Positions 42,017 through 51,099 of a stretch of DNA of 64,000 bases are shown piece after piece. Both the position numbers and the translations under genes were made by a program. The notes under the pieces are model-generated. The model did not search any database, had not been told where the DNA came from, and saw only the letters and a program-made list of their open reading frames with translations. The stretch is from Tateyamaria sp947503385 (GTDB lineage: Bacteria > Pseudomonadota > Alphaproteobacteria > Rhodobacterales > Rhodobacteraceae): positions 186,001 through 250,000 of the forward strand of contig NZ_JBNFZM010000003.1 of assembly GCF_051195235.1 (NCBI RefSeq), in the 5' to 3' direction. The stretch's first letter is position 1, and each line of letters begins with the position of its first letter.

Positions 42017-42706
42017 ATGTCTTTTGACCGATCCATCAAAATCGCCCCCTCGATCCTTGCCGCGGATTTCGCGAATTTCGGTGCAGAATGCGCGGCGGTC
42101 GAAGCGCAGGGGGCCGACTGGATCCACGTGGACGTGATGGATGGGCATTTTGTGCCGAATATCAGCTTTGGCCCCGCGACCTGTGCCGCGATCCGTCCTC
42201 ATATCAAAGGGGTGATGGACGTTCACCTGATGATCGCGCCGGTTGATCCTTACATCAATGCTTTTGCTGACGCTGGTGCCGACGTGCTTACCGCGCATGT
42301 TGAGGCGGGGCCGCACATCCACCGAACCCTCCAGGCGATCCGTGCTGCCGGTATGCGGCCCGGTGTGGCCCTGAACCCCGGCACACCGGCGGCGGCGGTC
42401 GAACATGTGCTGGACCTTGTTGATCTGGTGTGTGTGATGACCGTGAACCCCGGCTTTGGTGGACAGAGTTTTATCGACATGACCGCCAAGGTTGCAGACC
42501 TGCGCCGCATGATCGGCGACCGCCCCGTGCATATCGAAATTGACGGCGGCGTGGACCCCAAAACCGCGCCACGCCTGTCCAAGGCAGGTGCAGATGTGCT
42601 GGTTGCAGGCTCTGCCGTGTTCCGCGGCGGGTCAGTGACGGACCCCGCCCCTTACGGCGAAAACATCCGCGCCATTCGCGCGGCGGCCGAGGGTGTCTGG
42701 GCCTAG
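42017..42706 (+). CDS. rpe: Ribulose-phosphate 3-epimerase
   Basis: 229 aa TIM barrel. IAPSILAADFANFG, WIHVDVMDGHFVPNISFGP (metal His and Asp), MDVHLMIAPVDPY, MTVNPGFGGQSFI, EIDGGVDPKTAP and VAGSAVFRG cover all Rpe motifs. Interconverts ribulose 5-phosphate and xylulose 5-phosphate in the pentose phosphate pathway. ACGGAG lies 9 nt before the ATG. Confidence 0.95.
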   Translation: MSFDRSIKIAPSILAADFANFGAECAAVEAQGADWIHVDVMDGHFVPNISFGPATCAAIRPHIKGVMDVHLMIAPVDPYINAFADAGADVLTAHVEAGPHIHRTLQAIRAAGMRPGVALNPGTPAAAVEHVLDLVDLVCVMTVNPGFGGQSFIDMTAKVADLRRMIGDRPVHIEIDGGVDPKTAPRLSKAGADVLVAGSAVFRGGSVTDPAPYGENIRAIRAAAEGVWA

Positions 42707-42729
42707 GTGCATCGGGGCGTGGAGGGACG

Positions 42730-44202
42730 CTAGGCCAACGCGGCTGCGAATGTCTCCAACAGCTTGTGTTTCAACACTTTTCCCGTAGGTGCCGCAGGCA
42801 GCCTGTCGGCAAACACATAGCGCGCGGGCCGCTTGTAACCGGCCAGCCGTTCAGCTGCAAACGCCGCCAATGACGCGGCGGTCAGGTCAGCGCCCGCGCG
42901 TGTCTGGACAAAGGCCAGTACCTCTTCATCTCCGCCTGCCGGTCGACCGATCACTGCCGATTGCACAACGTCGGGATGATCCGTCAGGACCGCCTCCACC
43001 TCCGGCGGATAGACGTTAAAGCCGCCGCGAATGATCAACTCCTTGGACCGGCCCATGATGTGCAGATGCCCCGCATCATCAAACCGACCGAGATCGCCGG
43101 TGCGCAGCCAACCATCCGACGCCAGCACCTCGGCCGTCCGCTCGGGCGCGTCGAAATAACCAGGCATCACATGCGGGCCGCGCGTCAGGACCTCGCCCTG
43201 ACCGTTCCCGCCGCCGGGAACCGTTTCGTCAATCCGCACGTCGACACCGGGCAATGCAGGTCCCACAGACATATCCGGATTGCCAATTGCATGTCGGGTC
43301 GCGGCAATGCCTGCGGTGCTTTCGGTCATGCCATAGCCGTTCTGCACCGCAACTCCATAAAACGCCTCTGCCGCGCGCTTCCACGCAGGATCAAGCGGTG
43401 CTGCACCGGATGACACGTAACGCAGGCTGTCCGATCCCAGCGCAGTGGCTCCCATGGCGGCGGCATGGGCCATCAGCAGGGCGTGCATCTGCGGCACACC
43501 AGAAAACAGCGTGACCCCGTCGCGCAATGTCGCCAACGCCCGCTCGGGATCAAAACGGGGGGCAAGGCGCATGAACGCGCCCTTGTGTACCGATGCCACC
43601 AGAACCGAACACAGACCGAACACATGGGTGATCGGCAGAACCCCCAGAATGACATCCTCTGCCACCATATCCCGCAGCGCCGCCGAGGTTTGCGCGCCAA
43701 AGCGGACGTTGCCATGGGTGAGCATTACCCCTTTGGGATCGCCCGTTGTGCCGGTGGTATAAAGGATCACCGCGATATCGCTGTCGCATGGTGCCTTGCG
43801 CGGGCTGCGGTGCAGGACAGGCATCCGCCCCGCCTGCGCACCCAGCCGGTCGGCATGGGCGGATGCTTCTGACGAGACATGTGTGGTAAAAAACACCCGT
43901 CTGGGGTCAGCGTGGGCGATCACGCGGTCCACCTCGCGCGCGGTTTGGCGCGCATTGATCGGCACCACCGTCGCCCCGCACTGCCACGCCGCAAATGTTG
44001 CCGCGACTGCCCCGGCGCAATTTTCCGACAGGATCATCACCCGCTCTCCGGGTGCCACGCCGCCGCGCATCATATCCGCGTACGCGGCCACTTCGTGGGC
44101 AAGCGCGCCATAGCTCAGCACACCAGACACAGCATCCTCGACCGCAGGTGCATCGGGCCGCTGATCGGCCTGTTTCGTCAGAAACGCCTCAACCCGCGCC
44201 AA
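42730..44202 (-). CDS. AMP-forming acyl-CoA ligase (PimA/FadD-like)
   Basis: 490 aa ANL enzyme. P-loop ILYTTGTTGDPKGVML, NGYGMTEST, GWLRTGDLGRFDDAGHL, hinge and A8 motif GRSKELIIRGGFNVYP, terminal Lys in PTGKVLKHKL. Activates a carboxylic acid to its CoA thioester for the beta-oxidation enzymes encoded just upstream. The start appears to be TTG at 44202, three bases after the previous stop, without a clear ribosome binding site, so it may depend on coupling. Substrate possibly a dicarboxylate by analogy with the pim cluster of Rhodopseudomonas. Confidence 0.85.
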   Translation of the reverse strand: MARVEAFLTKQADQRPDAPAVEDAVSGVLSYGALAHEVAAYADMMRGGVAPGERVMILSENCAGAVAATFAAWQCGATVVPINARQTAREVDRVIAHADPRRVFFTTHVSSEASAHADRLGAQAGRMPVLHRSPRKAPCDSDIAVILYTTGTTGDPKGVMLTHGNVRFGAQTSAALRDMVAEDVILGVLPITHVFGLCSVLVASVHKGAFMRLAPRFDPERALATLRDGVTLFSGVPQMHALLMAHAAAMGATALGSDSLRYVSSGAAPLDPAWKRAAEAFYGVAVQNGYGMTESTAGIAATRHAIGNPDMSVGPALPGVDVRIDETVPGGGNGQGEVLTRGPHVMPGYFDAPERTAEVLASDGWLRTGDLGRFDDAGHLHIMGRSKELIIRGGFNVYPPEVEAVLTDHPDVVQSAVIGRPAGGDEEVLAFVQTRAGADLTAASLAAFAAERLAGYKRPARYVFADRLPAAPTGKVLKHKLLETFAAALA

Positions 44203-44205
44203 GGA

Positions 44206-45276
44206 TCAGGCCGCCGACAGGGCGATGAACCGCTCAAGGTGGTAGTCCGTGTCGCCAAAGCGGTGGTCGGCCATGATGATCCGCTTGGCGATATGGGCCA
44301 GTTCATATTCCTGCGTCATGGCGATCCCGCCATGCATCTGGATCGCTTCCTCCGCCACTTGCCGACCAACCCGCCCGATCAGGTTTTTGGACGCAGCCAA
44401 TGTCGTCGCTTCGTCCCGCGTGCCCAGCATACCCGCCGCGTTGATCACAGCCGATCGCGCCTGCTCCAACTCGATCAACAGATCTGCCATCCGGTGCGCC
44501 AAAGCCTGAAATGTGCCGATCGGCCGCCCGAATTGCTTGCGCGTCATCAGGTAGTCCTGCGTGAGTGCAACAGCCGTTTCCATCGCCCCCAACGCTTCGG
44601 CGCATTGCGCGACCATGGCCAGTGCAACGAGGCTCTCGATCTCGGCAAGTCCCAAACCCAATGGCTCTGCTGGCGTGTTGTCCAGCATCACCTCTGCTGC
44701 CCGTCCCCCGGCCAACAGCGGATAGTCGCGCGCGTCCAGCCCGGGCGCGCCAGCGTTCACGAGGTACAGCCCGATCTGATCCCCGTCGCGTGCTGACACT
44801 ACAATATGTTCCGCCGCTCCGCCGTGCATGACGACGGCCTTGCGGCCCGTCAGCCCACCACCGGACGCCTCTGTCTGGACATAATCAAGATCGTAGCGGC
44901 CACCGGGTTCGTAATGGGCAAAAGCCAACTGCACATCACCTGCGATCAACCCATCGACGATGTCCTGCCGTCCGGCCAGCGCCAGCGCGCGTCCCGCCAA
45001 CAACGCGCCGTCCAACAGCGGCTCAACCACGCCTGCCCGCCCCAATTCCTCGAACACGACAGCGATGTCGAACCCCGCACCGCCAAATCCGCCCTGCGCC
45101 TCGTCAAACAGCGCCCCAATGACCCCAAGGTCGGCCAGCCCGGACCAGATTTCCGGCGCATACCCCGCCGCGCTGTCAAGGATCGCATTGCGCCGCTCTG
45201 TCGAATACTCTGCCCGCAGATAGCGTCGCAGCGTGTCCTGCAACATCCGGCGTTCTTCTGTCAGTTCGAAATTCAT
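44206..45276 (-). CDS. Acyl-CoA dehydrogenase, PimD-like small subunit
   Basis: 356 aa. N-terminal MNFELTEERRMLQDTLRRYLRAEY and the C-terminal AEEAIQMHGGIAMTQEYELAHIAKRI are hallmarks of the short ACAD partner in pairs such as PimC/PimD. The middle beta domain is divergent, and I see no clear catalytic Glu. In heteromeric ACADs one subunit often lacks the base and half the FAD site. Overlaps the large-subunit gene by 4 nt. Confidence 0.82.
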   Translation of the reverse strand: MNFELTEERRMLQDTLRRYLRAEYSTERRNAILDSAAGYAPEIWSGLADLGVIGALFDEAQGGFGGAGFDIAVVFEELGRAGVVEPLLDGALLAGRALALAGRQDIVDGLIAGDVQLAFAHYEPGGRYDLDYVQTEASGGGLTGRKAVVMHGGAAEHIVVSARDGDQIGLYLVNAGAPGLDARDYPLLAGGRAAEVMLDNTPAEPLGLGLAEIESLVALAMVAQCAEALGAMETAVALTQDYLMTRKQFGRPIGTFQALAHRMADLLIELEQARSAVINAAGMLGTRDEATTLAASKNLIGRVGRQVAEEAIQMHGGIAMTQEYELAHIAKRIIMADHRFGDTDYHLERFIALSAA

Positions 45277-46472
45277 CGCCCGCCTCCCATGGCGACCTTG
45301 GCGATAATCCCTCGCTGAATTTCATTGGACCCGCCAAAGATCGACAGTTTGCGATTGTTGAAATACTGCGCCGCCACCGGCCCGGCATCCTGCGGATCAG
45401 GCACCAAGTCATTGGCCCCTTCGAGGGCTTCAGACGCAAATGGCATGGCGTAAGGTCCCACAGCCCGACGGGCCAAGTCGTTGATTTCCTGACGGATAAC
45501 GCTGCCCTTGACCTTGAGCATTGACGCCTCCAGCCCCGGTGCCTCGCCCGCGGCGGCTTTGGAAATCGCGCGCAAATTGGTTGTCGCCATGGCGCGCATC
45601 TCGATTTCCACCTGGGCCACACGCGCTGCGAAATGCGGGTTCTCGATCAACGGTTTGCCATTGTGCATCTCGGCCCGCGCGATGCGTTTGACGGCCGCCA
45701 GCCCCGCCTGACTAAAGCCGACGCCGCCAAGGCCGGTACGCTCATGGGTGAGCAGGTATTTGGCGTAGGTCCAGCCCTTGTTTTCCTCGCCCACGAGGTT
45801 CTCAACAGGCACGCGGACATCCGTAAACCAGACCTCGTTCACCTCGTGCGAGCCATCCAGCAGGATGATCGGGCGGACTTCGACACCGGGCGTGTCCATG
45901 TCGATCAGCAAAAAGGATATCCCCTCCTGCTGCTTGGCATCCGGGTCCGTACGGACAAGGCAAAAGATCATGTTTGCGTGCTGGCCAAGGGTCGTCCACG
46001 TCTTTTGCCCGTTGACGATGTAGTGATCGCCGTCGCGCACGGCGCGCGTCTTGAGCGATGCCAGATCGGAACCGGCACCCGGCTCCGAATAGCCCTGACA
46101 CCACCAGTCGGTGCCGTCCAGAATGCGCGGCAGCCAATGTTCCTGTTGTGCGCTGTTCCCGAACTTCTGCAGGACAGGCCCCAGCATCGACAGGCCAAAC
46201 GGCACAACCCGCGGCGCGTTGGCTGCGGCGGATTCTTCGTCAAAGATGTGGCGTTGCACGGCGTTCCATTCCGCGCCACCAAACGATTTTGGCCAGTTTG
46301 GCGCCAGCCAACCACGCGCGTTCAGCATCGCGTGCCAGCCTTCCATATCCGCTTTGGTCAGGTCCCGGCCCAGCCGCACCTTTTCCGCCAACTCGCTTGG
46401 CAATTCAGCCTCCAAGAAGGCCCGGATTTCGGCGCGGAACGCCTCTTCATCTGCGGTGTAGGACAGGTCCAT
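45273..46472 (-). CDS. Acyl-CoA dehydrogenase, PimC-like large subunit
   Basis: 399 aa. FAD/substrate motifs WWCQGYSEPGAGSDLASL and GQKTWTTLGQHANMIF, C-terminal FGGSNEIQRGII. The glutamate in LTHERTGLGG (E244) is at the isovaleryl-CoA-dehydrogenase-type position of the catalytic base. With the adjacent small subunit it probably forms a heteromeric dehydrogenase for medium-chain or dicarboxylyl-CoA. ATG preceded by GGAGAGCTGAG, one base after the preceding stop. Confidence 0.87.
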   Translation of the reverse strand: MDLSYTADEEAFRAEIRAFLEAELPSELAEKVRLGRDLTKADMEGWHAMLNARGWLAPNWPKSFGGAEWNAVQRHIFDEESAAANAPRVVPFGLSMLGPVLQKFGNSAQQEHWLPRILDGTDWWCQGYSEPGAGSDLASLKTRAVRDGDHYIVNGQKTWTTLGQHANMIFCLVRTDPDAKQQEGISFLLIDMDTPGVEVRPIILLDGSHEVNEVWFTDVRVPVENLVGEENKGWTYAKYLLTHERTGLGGVGFSQAGLAAVKRIARAEMHNGKPLIENPHFAARVAQVEIEMRAMATTNLRAISKAAAGEAPGLEASMLKVKGSVIRQEINDLARRAVGPYAMPFASEALEGANDLVPDPQDAGPVAAQYFNNRKLSIFGGSNEIQRGIIAKVAMGGGR

Positions 46473-46473
46473 C

Positions 46474-48564
46474 TCAGCTCTCCTTGTTCAAGTCATCAAA
46501 GCAGCGGCCATCGGCGACAAGCTGTTCCAGCAGGGGTGCAGCGGCCCAAAATACTGCATCTTCAACGGCATAGCCGCGTATGTCATCCAAAAGCCCTTCG
46601 AGGCCGACCATATCCGCCCATTTTAGCGGGCCGCCGCGGTAGCGCGGAAACCCGTACCCAAAAAGCAGTGTCATATCGACATCCAACGGGCGCCGCGCGA
46701 TCCCTTCGCCCACGACTTTGGCGGCCTCGTTCACCATCGCTGCCATGTAGCGGCGCACGATCTCATCCGCATCAAAACGCCGTGGCGTAATGCCCAGCCG
46801 GGCCCGGTCCGCCTCGATCATCGGCATGACCTCCGGGTTTGGCACCGGCGCCCGCGCGCCCGCGGCGTAGTCATAGTATCCTTTGCCCGTCTTTTGGCCA
46901 AAATGTCCGTCCTCGCAGAGCCGGTCCGCATAGGTGGCATCGCGGGTGGGCGCCTGCCCTTCGGCGCGTTTGCGCTTGCGCACCGCCCAGCCAATGTCGA
47001 GCCCGGCCAGGTCCGCCACAGCAAACGGTCCCATGGCAAAGCCAAACGCCTCCAGTGCGGCATCAATGTCGTAAGGCGACGCGCCATCGAGGACCATATG
47101 ATCCGCACAGGTGCGGTAGGTGGCCAGAATACGGTTGCCGATGAACCCATCGCACACGCCCGCACGCACGCTGATCTTCCCCAACCGCTTGCCCAAGGCA
47201 AAGCCGGTTGCGGCAACATCCGGTGCCGTCTGTTCACCCACAACGACTTCGAGCAGTTTCATCACATGCGCAGGTGAGAAAAAGTGCAGGCCCAGAACGT
47301 CCGCAGGCCGGGACGTTGTGGCCGCGATCACGTCAATGTCGAGGTAAGAGGTGTTCGACGCCAGCACGCATCCCGGTTTGCATACGGCGTCCAGCTGGGC
47401 AAACACCTGTTTTTTGACGTCCATGTCCTCAAAAACGGCCTCGATCACCAGATCGACCTCGGACAAATCCGTGTAGTCGGTCAACACGCGCAGCGCCTGT
47501 TCCAGCATTGCGCCATGCGCCTCTGCGGTGATCTTGCCGCGCTTCAATGCACCGGCGAGGTTTGCTTCGATCCGGCCACGGGCCGCAGCGCCTGCCTCTG
47601 CCGACATTTCCAGCAGATGAACCCGCAATCCGGCCAGCAATGCCGCAGTCGCGATCCCCGCGCCCATTGTACCGCCACCAATGACGGCAAGGTGCTGAAT
47701 GTCACGCGGTGCGACGCCTTTCAACTCGGGCAGGTTCGACACAGCGCGTTCGGAAAAGAACGCATGGATCATGCCTTGCCTCTGGTCTGTTTCCATCAGG
47801 TCCATGAACATCTTGCGTTCGGCCTGCATCCCTTGGGCAAAGGAACCGCCATAAGCCGCCTGGACCGCGCGAACGCACCATGCAGGTGAAATCTGTCCCC
47901 GGCCCCGTGCCAGCGTCGCGTCAAAGGCATAGTCCCAGTCAATCGGCTGGGGCAGCGCCATCTCGCTCACCGGACGTCGCGGCGCGCCCTCTGCCAACAG
48001 GCGCTGGACAAAAGCCAACCCGATCTCGCGCGGGTCGCCCTCTTCCACTGCGTCCAGAATGCCCAGCGACAGCGCCTCTGCCGCTCCCACATGGCGCCCG
48101 GTTGTCATGACCTCCAAGGCAGGTTCGACACCCGTCAGGCGCGGCAAACGCTGGGTGCCGCCCGCACCGGGGATGAGACCCAGATGCACTTCGGGCAGGC
48201 CAACGCGGGCCTGCGGCACCGCGATCCTGTAATGGCAGCCCAACGCCACTTCCAGCCCACCGCCCAGCGACACGCCATGCATTGCGGCCACCACAACCAG
48301 CGGCGAGGCTTCAATGCGGTGAATAAGGTCCGGCAGAAACGGCTCTTTCAGCGGTTTGCCAAACTCCTTGATGTCGGCACCCGCAAAAAACGCGCGCCCT
48401 TCCCCCACGATCATTATGGCACGCACGTCGGCATCCGCTTCGGCCTGATCCATTCGGTCCCACAGGCCCTGCCGCACGGCTTGGCTCAGCGCGTTCACGG
48501 GCGGGTTGCGCACCGTCAGAACGGCAATCTCACCTACCCGGTCATACCCGATCACATCACTCAT
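46474..48564 (-). CDS. Fused enoyl-CoA hydratase/3-hydroxyacyl-CoA dehydrogenase (FadB/FadJ/PimF type)
   Basis: 696 aa. Crotonase domain 1-200 (MHGVSLGGGLEVALG, GLPEVHLGLIPGAGGTQRLPRL with the two catalytic Glu regions), NAD-binding 3HCDH domain from about 290 (AVIGGGTMGAGIA), LHFFSPAHVMKLLEVV, GFIGNRI, and the C-terminal 3HCDH repeat ending in FGYGFPRYRGGPLKWAD. Catalyses two consecutive beta-oxidation steps. ATG at 48564 follows GGGAGGCGCGC. Leads the operon; no thiolase gene follows. Confidence 0.92.
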   Translation of the reverse strand: MSDVIGYDRVGEIAVLTVRNPPVNALSQAVRQGLWDRMDQAEADADVRAIMIVGEGRAFFAGADIKEFGKPLKEPFLPDLIHRIEASPLVVVAAMHGVSLGGGLEVALGCHYRIAVPQARVGLPEVHLGLIPGAGGTQRLPRLTGVEPALEVMTTGRHVGAAEALSLGILDAVEEGDPREIGLAFVQRLLAEGAPRRPVSEMALPQPIDWDYAFDATLARGRGQISPAWCVRAVQAAYGGSFAQGMQAERKMFMDLMETDQRQGMIHAFFSERAVSNLPELKGVAPRDIQHLAVIGGGTMGAGIATAALLAGLRVHLLEMSAEAGAAARGRIEANLAGALKRGKITAEAHGAMLEQALRVLTDYTDLSEVDLVIEAVFEDMDVKKQVFAQLDAVCKPGCVLASNTSYLDIDVIAATTSRPADVLGLHFFSPAHVMKLLEVVVGEQTAPDVAATGFALGKRLGKISVRAGVCDGFIGNRILATYRTCADHMVLDGASPYDIDAALEAFGFAMGPFAVADLAGLDIGWAVRKRKRAEGQAPTRDATYADRLCEDGHFGQKTGKGYYDYAAGARAPVPNPEVMPMIEADRARLGITPRRFDADEIVRRYMAAMVNEAAKVVGEGIARRPLDVDMTLLFGYGFPRYRGGPLKWADMVGLEGLLDDIRGYAVEDAVFWAAAPLLEQLVADGRCFDDLNKES

Positions 48565-48625
48565 TGCGCGCCTCCCTGCTGCGGTCAGAGTAGAGAGATC
48601 ACACCAAAGGGCAAGCCACGCCCGC

Positions 48626-48659
48626 CCCGTCTCTGTCCCAAAAAATCCTCCCCGAAGGG
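48626..48659. repeat. Dispersed intergenic repeat B, copy 2
   Basis: Same 34 bases as 41920-41954 minus one T. Here the minus-strand orientation (UUCG hairpin then TTTTTT) follows the methyltransferase gene by 27 bases and could serve as its terminator. Confidence 0.75.
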
Positions 48660-48686
48660 TCGGGTCGCAACAGGTCGCTAGGTTGG

Positions 48687-49184
48687 TCAGGTTTCGCGCC
48701 GGTAGATGAAACACCGCCCCGGCACGGCGCCGTCCGGCAGGGGCTGTTCGACCAGATCGTCAAAGTACATCCGGTCCGACGACACCATCAGCCCGCCCAC
48801 CGCCAAAAGTGGCGCGATGATGGGCGACACGTCTTGTGCAAATTGATCGTTCTTGGCTGCGTTGTGCCCACCCAGATCCGCATGGATCAGCGCCGCCGTC
48901 GGCCCGAACCGCGCCAGCGCCGCTGGCAGCGTGTCAAACACATCGCCCAAAAGCACCCTGTCATCGGGCGGTGTGCTGTCGGGATGCGAGGCCACCGCAC
49001 GCTCAAACACGTAGATATCCCGGTCTGGCATGATGTGGCACATGTGGTGATAGGTCCGCCCGTTGCCCAAACCCAGCTCGTAAATCGGGCCGGGCAGATC
49101 GGCTACCACACGTGCCGCATGATCAAGGCAGGCACGTTGCGACACCATACGGTCCACGAACAGATCAAGGCGGCTTTGGGTCAT
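48687..49184 (-). CDS. Small class I SAM-dependent methyltransferase-like protein
   Basis: 165 aa. IYELGLGNGRTYHHMCHIMP is a motif I-type SAM-binding loop; the aromatic/acidic VFERAVA and AALIHADLGGHN follow at motif II/III spacing. Several Roseobacter-type genomes carry short proteins of this kind annotated as SAM methyltransferases; target unknown. Stands alone between the beta-oxidation operon and the divergent ABC transporter. Confidence 0.7.
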   Translation of the reverse strand: MTQSRLDLFVDRMVSQRACLDHAARVVADLPGPIYELGLGNGRTYHHMCHIMPDRDIYVFERAVASHPDSTPPDDRVLLGDVFDTLPAALARFGPTAALIHADLGGHNAAKNDQFAQDVSPIIAPLLAVGGLMVSSDRMYFDDLVEQPLPDGAVPGRCFIYRRET

Positions 49185-49205
49185 GTCGTCATCAGTCCTT
49201 TACGC

Positions 49206-49230
49206 ATTTGCCCCTAGATGGGGGACAAAT
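49206..49230. promoter_or_regulatory. Imperfect inverted repeat in the methyltransferase/ABC divergent promoter
   Basis: ATTTG-CCCC-tagat-GGGGG-ACAAAT: arms pair with one bulged base. In the 145-bp gap between two divergent genes, so an operator is possible, but no regulator gene is adjacent. Confidence 0.35.
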
Positions 49231-49329
49231 GGTGAAATGTGTAGCACAATCGCGTGCGCACAGCGTGTATGGACGCGCCGGTCGAAATCGGCTTTTGTGG
49301 AGCCAACGAACGCAAAGACGGGACGGTGC

Positions 49330-51099
49330 ATGTCACCACTCTTGGACGTTAAAAACCTGTCCATCGGCTTCGGGTCTGCCCCGCCGGTCGTGTATGGCGT
49401 GTCCTTTTCGGTCAATGCGGGCGAAACGCTGGCTCTTGTCGGTGAAAGCGGCTCAGGCAAAACACTCACCTGCCGGTCCGTGCTGCGCATTCTGCCCGCC
49501 GCAGCACAGGTGCGCAGTGGCGAGGTGCATTTTGGCACCGGGGCGTCGCGCGCGGACCTGTTGCAGATGGCTCCGCGCCAGATTCGCGACGTTCGGGGCG
49601 ACCGGATTTCCATGATTTTTCAAGAGCCTATGAGGTCCCTGTCACCGCTGCACCGCATCGGAAATCAGGTGAGCGAAGTTCTGACCTTGCACCGCGACAT
49701 GAGCCTTGCCGAGGCCAAGCGCGACGTGATTGCCACTTTTGACCGCGTGGGCTTTCCCGATGCAGAACGTGCCTACCGGGCTTATCCTTTCGAACTGTCC
49801 GGCGGGATGCGCCAGAGGGCGATGATTGCCATGGCAATGGTGGCCAAGCCCGATCTGCTGATCGCGGATGAGCCGACGACAGCGCTGGATGTGACCACGC
49901 AGGCGCAGGTGCTGGGCCTGATGAAGACCCTGCAACGCGACACCGGCATGGCGATGATCCTTGTCACCCACGACCTTGGCGTGGTGGCCAACATGGCAGA
50001 CAGCGTTGTGGTGATGAACAAGGGCCACGTCATGGAACGCGGCCCCGCCGAGGCGGTGCTGAGCGCGCCGGGCCACGGCTATACCCAAAAGCTTTTTGCG
50101 GCGGCCCCCGTGATCCCGGAGGTGGCCAAGCCTGCCGATCCAATTGACGGTAACGATGCAATCCTCGAACTGAATGGCATATCCAAGACCTACCACGTTC
50201 GCGCCAGCGGATGGCGCGCGTCAAAGCCGGTCTATGCCTGTTCGGACGTGAACCTGCGCGTTCCCCGGGGCAAGACGCTCGCCATTGTCGGCGAAAGCGG
50301 TTCGGGCAAGACCACATGCGCGCGCATCGCGTTGGGGGCAGAACTGCCCGACCCCGGCGGCGAAGTCATTTTTCGCGCCGAAGCGGGTCTGCAACCTGTC
50401 CGCGTCGATCATCTGAGCCGGGCGGAAAAGGTCGCCTTTCAACGACAGGCGCAGATGGTGTTTCAGGACCCGTATTCCTCCCTCAGCCCCCGGATGCGGG
50501 TGCAGGAGGCACTGACCGAGCCGATGGAGATTCACCGCCTCGGCACCAAGATATCGCGCCGCGACAAGGCGGCGGAGATGTTGCGCTGGGTCGGGCTGAA
50601 CCCCGATATGCTGAAACGTTACCCGCACGCCTTTTCGGGTGGTCAGCGCCAGCGATTGTCCATTGCGCGCGCGCTCACGCTTGATCCGGTGCTGCTGGTC
50701 TGCGACGAGCCGACCTCCGCCCTTGATGTGAGCGTGCAGGAACAGATCCTGAGCCTGCTGGAACGCATTCGGGACGGCATGGGCCTCAGCTACCTGTTCA
50801 TCAGCCATGACCTTGCCGTTGTGGCCCGCATTGCGGATGAAGTGGCGGTGATGCGACGCGGTGTGGTGGTGGAACAGGCCCCGCCCAAGACGCTGTTTTA
50901 CAACCCAAGCCATCCCTACACCAAGGCGCTGATTGCGGCGCAGCCCGAGCCCGACATTCACAGCCCCATCGACCTTGCGGCGGTGTCAAGCGGTGCGGGT
51001 GAGCCGGAAACATGGCCCGACCTCTACCGGTTCGAAGGGATGGCCGCGCCTGCCCTGCGCGAGATTGAACCCGGACACAAGGTGCGCTGCCATGCCTAG
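49330..51099 (+). CDS. Family-5 ABC importer, fused double ATPase (DppD-DppF/YejF type)
   Basis: 589 aa, two nucleotide-binding domains in tandem. NBD1: Walker A GESGSGKTL, signature LSGGMRQRAM, Walker B LLIADEPTTALD, VTHDLGVVA. NBD2 from about residue 277: GESGSGKTT, FSGGQRQRLSIARA, LLVCDEPTSALD, ISHDLAVVA. The first domain ends with the C-terminal oligopeptide-transporter segment (HGYTQKLFAAAP), the second with HPYTKALIAAQP. ATG at 49330 chosen because sequence upstream lacks family similarity. Overlaps the binding-protein gene by 8 nt. Confidence 0.9.
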   Translation: MSPLLDVKNLSIGFGSAPPVVYGVSFSVNAGETLALVGESGSGKTLTCRSVLRILPAAAQVRSGEVHFGTGASRADLLQMAPRQIRDVRGDRISMIFQEPMRSLSPLHRIGNQVSEVLTLHRDMSLAEAKRDVIATFDRVGFPDAERAYRAYPFELSGGMRQRAMIAMAMVAKPDLLIADEPTTALDVTTQAQVLGLMKTLQRDTGMAMILVTHDLGVVANMADSVVVMNKGHVMERGPAEAVLSAPGHGYTQKLFAAAPVIPEVAKPADPIDGNDAILELNGISKTYHVRASGWRASKPVYACSDVNLRVPRGKTLAIVGESGSGKTTCARIALGAELPDPGGEVIFRAEAGLQPVRVDHLSRAEKVAFQRQAQMVFQDPYSSLSPRMRVQEALTEPMEIHRLGTKISRRDKAAEMLRWVGLNPDMLKRYPHAFSGGQRQRLSIARALTLDPVLLVCDEPTSALDVSVQEQILSLLERIRDGMGLSYLFISHDLAVVARIADEVAVMRRGVVVEQAPPKTLFYNPSHPYTKALIAAQPEPDIHSPIDLAAVSSGAGEPETWPDLYRFEGMAAPALREIEPGHKVRCHA

